The notes beneath the pieces are model-generated. The model worked only from the letters and a program-made list of their open reading frames with translations. It had not been told where the DNA came from and made no database searches. A stretch of DNA of 64,000 nucleotides from Ashinkailepas kermadecensis (lineage: Eukaryota; Arthropoda; Thecostraca; Neolepadidae), in assembly GCA_034440615.1 (NCBI GenBank), contig JAOTOM010004738.1:248001-312000 (forward strand), read 5' to 3'. Of this stretch, positions 48,601-57,600 are shown piece by piece; position 1 is the stretch's first letter; each line of letters opens with the position of its first letter. A program made the translations under genes and the position numbers.

Positions 48601-51600
48601 CTCCACAGTCTGAGCGGACTGTCCTGGACCCTCACACTCCCCACCATGGTCCCTGTCTCCACAGTCTGAGCGGACTGCTCTGGATCCTCACACCCCACCT
48701 TGGTCCCTGTCTCCATAGTCTGAGCCGACCGCCTTGGACCCTCACACCCCACCATGGCCCCTGTCTCCACAGTCTGAGCGGACTGCCCTGAACCCTCACA
48801 CCCCCACCATGGTCCCTGTCTCCACAGTCTGAGCCAGAGTCTGAGCGGGCCGCCCTGGATCCTCACACCACACCGTGGCCCCTGTCTCCACAGTCTGAGT
48901 CGGAGTCTAAGCGGGCGACCCTGTCTCCTCACACACTCACCATGGCCTCTGTCTCCTCACACCCCCACCATGGCCTCTGTCTCCTCACACCCCCACCATG
49001 GCCTCTGTCTCCTCATGCCTCCACCACGGCCCCTGTCTTCACAGCATGAGCTGGAGTCTGAGCCGGCCGCCCTGGACCTTCACACCCCCCATCATGGCCC
49101 CTGTCTCCTCACACGTCCACCATGGCCTCTGTCTCCTCACACCTCCGCCATGACCTCTGTCTCCTCACACTCCCACCACGGCCCCTGTCTTCACAGTCTG
49201 AGCCGGAGTCTGAGCGGGCCGCCCTGGATCCTCACACCCCACCATGGCCTCTGTCGTCACAGTCTGAGCCGGAGTCGGAGTGGGCCGCTCTGGATCCTCA
49301 CACCCCACCATGGTTCCTGTCTCCACAGTCTGAGCGGGCCGCCCTGGACCCTCACACCCCCACCATGGTCCCTGTCTCCCCAGTCTGAGCGGGTCGCCCT
49401 GGATCCTCACACCCCCGTCTCCACAGTCTGAGCCGGAGTCTGAGCGGGCCGCGCTGGCGCCGGCCGTGGCGTTCGTGCTGCGCGACGTGTTCCCGGCGCA
49501 CGTGCGGTGGCAGTACGCGCGGCGCGGCGACCAGACGGCAGTGGGCGGCGCCTGCCTGCGCCTGTTCCACGCGCTGCTGACGCTGGAGCGGCCGGGCCCG
49601 CTGCGCGCCATGGTGGTGCGCGCGCTGACCGACTCGGCCGCCGCCGAGACGCTGCTCTCGCTCGTCGTGCACGGTACGGGCTCGGCGGTAGCGGCTGGCG
49701 AGCCGATTATCTACAGTTTTCCATTCGATTATTGCATTATTCCATGATTATTATACGTTGCCGATTCTCGTGCGGTGACTTGGAATGCAGCGGCGCCCAC
49801 GTGTGAAGCGACACTGGGCTGACCGGCCAGGTCTTGCCTTCGTTGTGCACACGCTGGCGGGCGAGAGCGGGTCGTGTTTGGCGATCGTGCCGGTGGGGAG
49901 GGAGGCAGAGGTGGTGGCGGAGTCTGCGGATGTGCCGGCGGTGATGCTCCCGAGCGCAGCGAGCTGGGTGCTGACGTTGGTTAGGTATGTGACTGTGTGT
50001 GTCGTCCAGTGCTGAAACGATATGCTATGGTTGGGGAGTGGGCGCTATATAACCAATGCAGTTGATGCGCCCCAAAACCCTAATAACTAACTATGGTTGG
50101 GAATCTAGCGCGTCGTTGCCGGTGAGCAGCTGGCCGTCTCCGTCGCCCCCACCCCGCTTGATGTGCACCCGATCCAGTTGAATGCCAGCGGGCTGGCGGC
50201 GCGCGACCGCCACAGCTGCGCCACTGCCGCACGGAGCGATGACCGGCTGCTCGACACTCGCGTGACCGCCACACCTGCGCCACTGCCGCACGGAGCGGTG
50301 ACCGGCTGCTCGACACTCGCGCGACCGCCACACCTGCGCCACTGCCGCACGGAGCGGTGACTGGCTGCTCGACACTCGCGCGACCGCCACACCTGCGCCA
50401 CTGCCGCACGGAGCGGTGACCGGCTGCTCGACACTCGCGCGACCGCCACACCTGCGCCACTGCCGCACGGAGCGGTGACTGGCTGCTCGACACTCGCGCG
50501 ACCGCCACACCTGCGCCACTGCTGTACGGAGCGGTGACCGGCTGCTCGACACTCGCGCGACCGCCACACCTGCGCCACTGCTGCACGGAGCGGTGACCGG
50601 CTGCTCGACACTCGCGCGACCGCCACACCTGCGCCACTGCTGCACGGAGCGGTGACCGGCTGCTCGACACTCGCGCGACCGCCACACCTGCGCCACTGCC
50701 GCACGGAGCGGTGACCGGCTGCTCGACACTCGCGCGACCGCCACACCTGCGTCACTGCTGCACGGAGCGGTGACCGGCTGCTCGACACTCGCGTGACCGC
50801 CACACCCGCGCCACTGCTGTACGGAGCGATGACCGACTGCTTGACACTCGCGCACCATTGGGTGCTGCGTGACCGACGCAGTCGACGCGCCCCTAAACTC
50901 CAATAACCAACCAACCCGCACACCGCTGTGCCGCAGGAGAGGCGCGCATTGTGATGCTGCTGGAGGAGCAGACGCACTGGGACACGGGCGCCGGCCTCGA
51001 GTTCATCCGCCTGATCCAGGTGGCGCTGTCCGTGCTCAACAGGTGATGGCTGCCGTCCAGCTGTGCGGCACGCTGGTTCGCTACTCTGGTGCCCAGTGGC
51101 TCGCAATGGTGACATCTGTCGGCAGTGTTAATATAATGGTTTTTCGTCAGGTGTGAGATGTCGAAACGAGTATAGTAGGATGTCGGAATTTGCCATGGAA
51201 GCGATGTCGCTGAACGCGTTCTTCCAGCACAATTTTGATCCAACAGCGTACTCATACGTGCACCATTTTCGCTAGTTGTCAGATGCCTAATTTAGGGATA
51301 ACTATTTTAACAATAACGATAGAAAGTACCTATGCTTACCAACTGATATTGTATGACAGACCACATGATAGGTTATCCTCTTACCTGGAATTGTGTGAAG
51401 AGATGTTCTCAATTGTGCTAGAGATGTAAGTGTATCATGATCCGCAATAGTGAATATAAGCAGGATACTTATCAACGAGATACTTACCAGTGTTCATATC
51501 GAATTTTCTTCGGTTAGCGAAGGCCCACAATTTTATATCCTCAATCCGATGACTTATCAACGAGATACTGTTAGAAATTAGATATCAAGGAATCACAAAG

Positions 51601-54600
51601 ACTCATCGAGAAGCACTATGTCGATACTTCTTTGGAAGGGATGTCGATTCAGTGTTCAGAAAGTGGTATATTCCACCCAATTTCACGAATAATTTGTCAC
51701 TGTCTGTGGGTGATCTAGGACAGCGGTGGCTGTATCATTATGTTATTCTGTGGAGGCTCTATTCCTTACTAGCATGCAGGGAAACCGTTCAATCACTTGC
51801 GGGTCCGGTTTTGTTGTACGCTCATGTCGATGAGCGTACATGAATAGCTGGCGATGGGAAAGCCCAATATCAATCGAGCCTGTAATAGTGCGTTTAGCCA
51901 AATAGGATAGGCTGCTGCGTACGAAACAGGGGTCGACATTAGAAAACAAAAAAGATATATCAGGAAGCTGTTTGGTTTTGTTGTGCGCTTATTTCGATAT
52001 ACCAGGAAGCGGTCCAGTTTTGTCGTGCGCCTGTGTCGATATATCAGGAGGCTGTTTGGATGACGTGATCGTATGCAGTGGTTCTGGGACGTGGTCAGAT
52101 TTTGCAATTGATTATGATAAATTCGTAGTGTTTTAGAGTTTCTCGAAGGGAGCCGATAGAGCCTCTGTTAGATACTGGTTCAGAGTCGGCAAGTCGGCCA
52201 GAGCAGACCAGTGCGGCGCAACTGGTCTGACGAATAGTGTCTCAGAGCTCCTGCGACCCTGTTTCGGGACGGCGGAACAGCACCGCACAGCTGTGACACG
52301 ATGTGAGCTCTTACTGGACACAATTCCAGACATAAATATGGACAGTCGCTCAGTTTTGGTAGACGGTGTACTGTCGGCCGGTGACACTTCGAGAGATCTG
52401 AGCGTCTCCCGTGGTTCAATACCGGATTGCCGAGCCAGATTGACCTGATCTGGTGCCGACGGTAGCTCTGGTTCGGCGGTGTTTACTGAGAGGTTCGTCG
52501 GTGCCCGGCAGGCTGCTGGTGCTGCGCTGTCGGCCGGCCGGGCCGGACCCTGCCGGCAGTCTGCTGGAGCAGCTGCTGGCCTCTCAGCCGGCCGGCCGCC
52601 ACCAGCTGCGGCCCGTGCTGGCCGTGGCTCAGTACCTGTTCCACCGGCACAACCCGCACCTGCCCACGCTCGCCATCCGACTGCTGCTGCGGCTGGCCAA
52701 GGTAGGCGGCGGTGTCACACACCCTGCTGTAGACCTACCCTGCCGCTGCTGCTGCGGCTGGTCAAGGGAGGACGGGTGTCACCCTCTGTTGTGGCCGCGA
52801 CTACCTACCCCGCCGCTGCTACAGCGGCTGAGATAGGATGTGTGGGGAGGGGTCACACCTACTGTAGCTGCTGGTGTCTACTCCAGCGTCATCGCTTTCC
52901 GTTTTATGACAGTGACAGTGACTGAAGTCACAGCGCCTTTGTTCCCTCGATTCTCGAGCAGGTGATTTTTTTGTGTGGAAAATGTACATGGTTTTAGGGA
53001 ATGGTATCAAATGCTAGCCTGTCTGTAAATCTCCAATTTCCTGCGTGCTGTTCTTGAATTTGCAGTGCAGTTGTATGATCTCCCAAAGTAATCGTGGAGC
53101 TGAGGTGGCAGAGTGGAACGGTAGCTAAACAAAGGAAACATAAAATACGAAAAATATTAATGCATGATTTCAGGACAAAATATGGTGCACTAAAATATAG
53201 CAGCAACAACAATCTGCCAGATGAGATTTCCCTATTTTTGAATGCTTCAGTTGATTTAACATTTTGAGTGCAGGAGTAGACCAGATTGAACCGAAAATTA
53301 TTGATGATATCGGGAGATATGGGGAAAAATTGTTTCCAGCTGGATGCGATTTTGCACCAAAATTTGAACATCAAGGGACACTACAGTTGTATGGACCACA
53401 CAGGTGACATTCCAGCAATCAGGCTACCAATGGACAAGTTTCACGTCAGGACAGGCCTTTTTTTTAAGTAGCACTAATTATTTTTAATTTTAAAGACGAT
53501 GGTGGCATTCGTTTATTTCTTGAAATCCCTAAATTGCTAAAATAATTCAAATAAGCACCTCAGAATGCCTCGTTTTTGATTGGTCAAAATATATGTGACG
53601 TCACATCTGTATAATTCAGCGATGCTTGACTGCCGCCCATTATATCTTCCATTTTGGACGCTGCTAGTTCGAAATAGTCGCGACAGTTTTAGCTTGGATC
53701 ACATCCGATCGTCAGGGGCAAATTGATCGTAGAAAACGGTGCTATTATTCTGGCTTGTGCCAATGTATACCAATGCAACTGCAAGTAAGCCAGAAGTAAC
53801 GTTCATCGGCCTCCCGACGGCCGACAAGATTAGGACGTTGTCGAGCGATTCTGCACGCCGAGACAGTCCGCTGATCTCTGCTAGTGTCCCCGCTTGATGC
53901 GACGAATATTTATATGTATATGTACCGCTGGTAGACAGGGGTACGAGTATTTTGATAGGCGTGGGCACGCCTAAGGATGAAGGGGATGCTGGCACCAGAG
54001 TACATTCCTCAGATGTGTAAACATTGATGTTTTTCACATCAAGATATAGCTTTAAAACGCTATATGATCAACATGGTCGACGCGCCCTAAAGCCCAAATA
54101 GCTTGAAAACGGTGATTTTATCTTCCATTTTTGTGAAAACTCCCACAGAATAGAAGTATACTTTTTATATAGATGGGAACTATGACTTGTTCATATCCAT
54201 CTTCTTGGAAACATGGATGTCCACAGCCCTTTCATATTAGCATTAAGTGAAGATAATTTATATTTTCTAGCTGACTGCAGCATGCTGAAAATGGCAAGAC
54301 GTTTGGCAAATTTGCAATATGATCAACATGGTCGATGCGCCCTAAAGCTCACATTTGGAAAATTTGTGCTTTAAGGTAATTTTTGAATTCTTGGAATTTC
54401 TTTTTCCAGCGCAATGTTCATGAATGTGGTCAACATGATGTGGCTACTCGTTTGTTCTGCAAATGCATACTTTTCTGTTGGCTGGAAAAATAACACCAAA
54501 CGTGGGCTTGGAGACGGGTAATATAGCAGAAAAATAATGAAAAAAGAAAAAGTGTAGCGTAGCCTAACCTAACGTAACCTAACCTCCCATGGACAAAAAT

Positions 54601-57600
54601 GAAAAAAGTGCACAAAGTTCAAGCAATTTTTGCTCTTTAAAAATTTGTACTCTGCTGGGGTAAAAATCTTCTCGTAGCAATGACGTCACATATGTGGAGG
54701 TCTCGAAGCGGCCAAGCCCGAAACGCACAGAGAACCATACTCTGCAGCAATGGCTATCCCTCAGCCATTGCTGAGGGGAAGCCACCGTGCTTCTTCAGCT
54801 AAGCTACACGTAATTTATGTCATTGTCTTTTCCATTATTTTACTCATTTTACCCACAAACATAGTATAAGCTTTTGCTGTTTGTACGCACCACATTGTGC
54901 CGGATTTGAAACAAAAATGTTAGTTGCTGTGCTACCGCCATAATAGATTACCTACCCTTCCAAGCTTCATATTTTCGTAAAAATTGGTAACATTTCAGTA
55001 TCACAAGCCCTCGCCTTAGTATACATGACGCGAGTCGGTTAAAACACTGCATGGAACAATCCAGCGTATGGTTCTCTGTGCGTTTCGGGCTTGGCCGCTT
55101 CGAGACCTCCACATATGTGACGTCATTGCCACGATAATATTTTTTTATCGATGGCAATCCCTAAGTGAAATTAAATTATGCGATAAATGCTTCTCCTGTG
55201 ATAAAAATATTTCAGTTTTGTCTGCGAAGTATTATTGCTGTTTTTTGTGCAACCAAAAACCCATTACGTGAAACTTGTCCATTGCCATTTGGGAATTTTT
55301 GTAACCATTTGCTGCATCAATTATAATCGATCGTTTCGGCCCGTTGAGCTCCGGCCTCAATCATTGCAACACCGATGACGCTGACGTAGTCGCAAGGATC
55401 GCTTGGGCACGGGTGAACATCATTATGGCCTAGAAAGTGTTGCACACATCACTGCGGGAGTTGTGGAGTTTTGAGGTGCCTCGAACGTCTATGTATCGCC
55501 ACGGGTGCTGCGTAACAGGTGACGCTGCTGCATATGGACACAATCTCCACGTCAGAAAGGACACAATCATTTTCTGACATGCCAGCACTTTGCATCAGAG
55601 CGCCGATTGTTGTATGGAAGAGACGCGGATCGTTTGACATATGAAGACATACTGGGAAACAACTCAAAACTTGTGCATTCTGGAAACTTGTTCCGTTACT
55701 TGTCGTCGATTGGGCTCCAAACCACGTATGCACCCATGCTCTCATCAACAGTGAAATACTAGTATAAAAGTTATGGGCGCGAATGATCAATTCTGGTCGA
55801 AGCGCCCTAAAGCCCAAATAACTAACTAACTAACCAAATCTCCACGTCATGGTTACTCCTACCATTGGTACTGATACCTTGTGACGGTGCAGGTGTTCCC
55901 GATGTCGCTGCTGGCCTCGTTCGGCCAGGACTCGGACGTAATCTGCAGTGTGATTCTGACGCGCCTGCGCTCCGAGACGGAGGACGTCAATCTGAAGGTG
56001 GCCGTGCTCGACTTCATCGCCACGTGTGTCACGTCTCAGCCCGGCCTGCTGCAGCGACTCATCGGTCAGTCTGGTCTGGGAGCGATGTTATTGGTCAGCC
56101 TGGCCTGGAAGCGATGTTATTGGTCAGTCTGGCCTGGGAGCGGTGTCATTGGTCAGTCGGGCTCGAGAGCGATGCCATTGGTCAGTTTGGCTCAGGAGCG
56201 ATGACATTGGTCAGTCTGGTCTGGGAGGAACGTCATTGGTCAGTCAGGCTCAGGAGCGGTGTCATTGGTCAGTCTGGCCTTGGAGTGATGCCATTGGCCA
56301 GTCTGGCTCAGGAGCGATGACATTTGTAAGTCTGTGCTGGGAGCAAATATTATTGGTCAGTTTGGCCTGGAAGCGATGTGATTGGTCAGGACGACTCGGA
56401 ATGATGGTGTTATTCCTCACTTTTGCGCGAGAAAGATGTAATTTCGTCACTCCCTCGCGAAACAGAAGTTATACTATGATTTCTCCTGCATTTGATGCTT
56501 TCCAGCTGCTGATTGGAAACGTTCTTTGGTGGTTTCAAAGGGGCTCCTTTTGTTCAGGAAAGGAATTGTGTAGTTTATGGCGACTATAAACAATGTAAAT
56601 AGGAATGCGTCATACCCTCTTCTTCAAATGCGTGCCGTCAAATAAGGATAGGTGTTATTAAGGATAGCTGTTTTTAAGGGTAGCTGTTATTAAGGATGGC
56701 TATTATTTAGGATAGCTGCAATTGAGGACAGCTGTTAGGAGAGCTGATAGGAGAGGCAGAATGGTTGCGCTAAATGCCGTCAATGGTGTTCATACGAGTG
56801 TAGTGGAAGCCAGTGTCTTTTAAAAATATCGCCTCTGCACGCACAGCAACAGATAGAAACTTTCCATGCTGCGGTGTCAGTTGAAATGTTGGGGTATGTT
56901 CCGAATATCTATCGTTGAGCTTGAGCGATCCGGTTATTTGGAAACTCATCAGACGCTATCCGTGCACCAGGTTGGGACGGAACGCTCGTTCTGGCGATGA
57001 ATTCCGCAGGAAACTTCGCGAGCATTAAGATACAGAACGTATTTAAGCCCAAAATGTACCTCGCCCTATCGAAATTCAGGCTTTCTTAGTGAGCAAGTGC
57101 CGCCGAATCAGTGCGTGCCGCAGGTTCTCCTGGCGGTAGGTGACCGTCGACAGAAGTCTCGTGGATGCGTGGGCAGGCTCAGCTTGTCTCCGACATCACT
57201 TCCACATGCCTCGAGTCAGCTCACTGACCTTTTAGCCACACAACACAGGGATTGTATAGCTTTGACCGTCAATCCCATCAGCAATTTGAGTACAGACACA
57301 ACCCTGCCATGGCCGCCTGCACTTGGAGACAACACTCTTAGAGAAACCCCATTTGAATGGCACTTTTACCAAAAGCTTTCGAGATTTGCCGACGGCGGAA
57401 GTGTGGACCGATCCAGAGCCTTCTAAGGACGGCGTGCCTGGCGACAGTTGGGGGATGCAGTTGATCAGAATCTGCACCACCCACTTGACAATGTGGACAA
57501 ATGTGGACTGATCCAGAGCCTTCTGAGGACGGCGTGCCGGGCGACAGTTGGGGGATGCAGTTGATCAGAATCTGCACCACCCACTTGACAATGTGGACAA

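Noticed and set aside
50080..51115. Minus-strand ORFs up to 336 codons
   Set aside because: They arise from the 60-bp repeat and from antisense of NUP188 exon 14.
53699..54037. 112-codon minus-strand ORF in NUP188 intron 15
   Set aside because: No recognised motif, no splice context, AT-rich codon use unlike the real exons. Kept only as a note.
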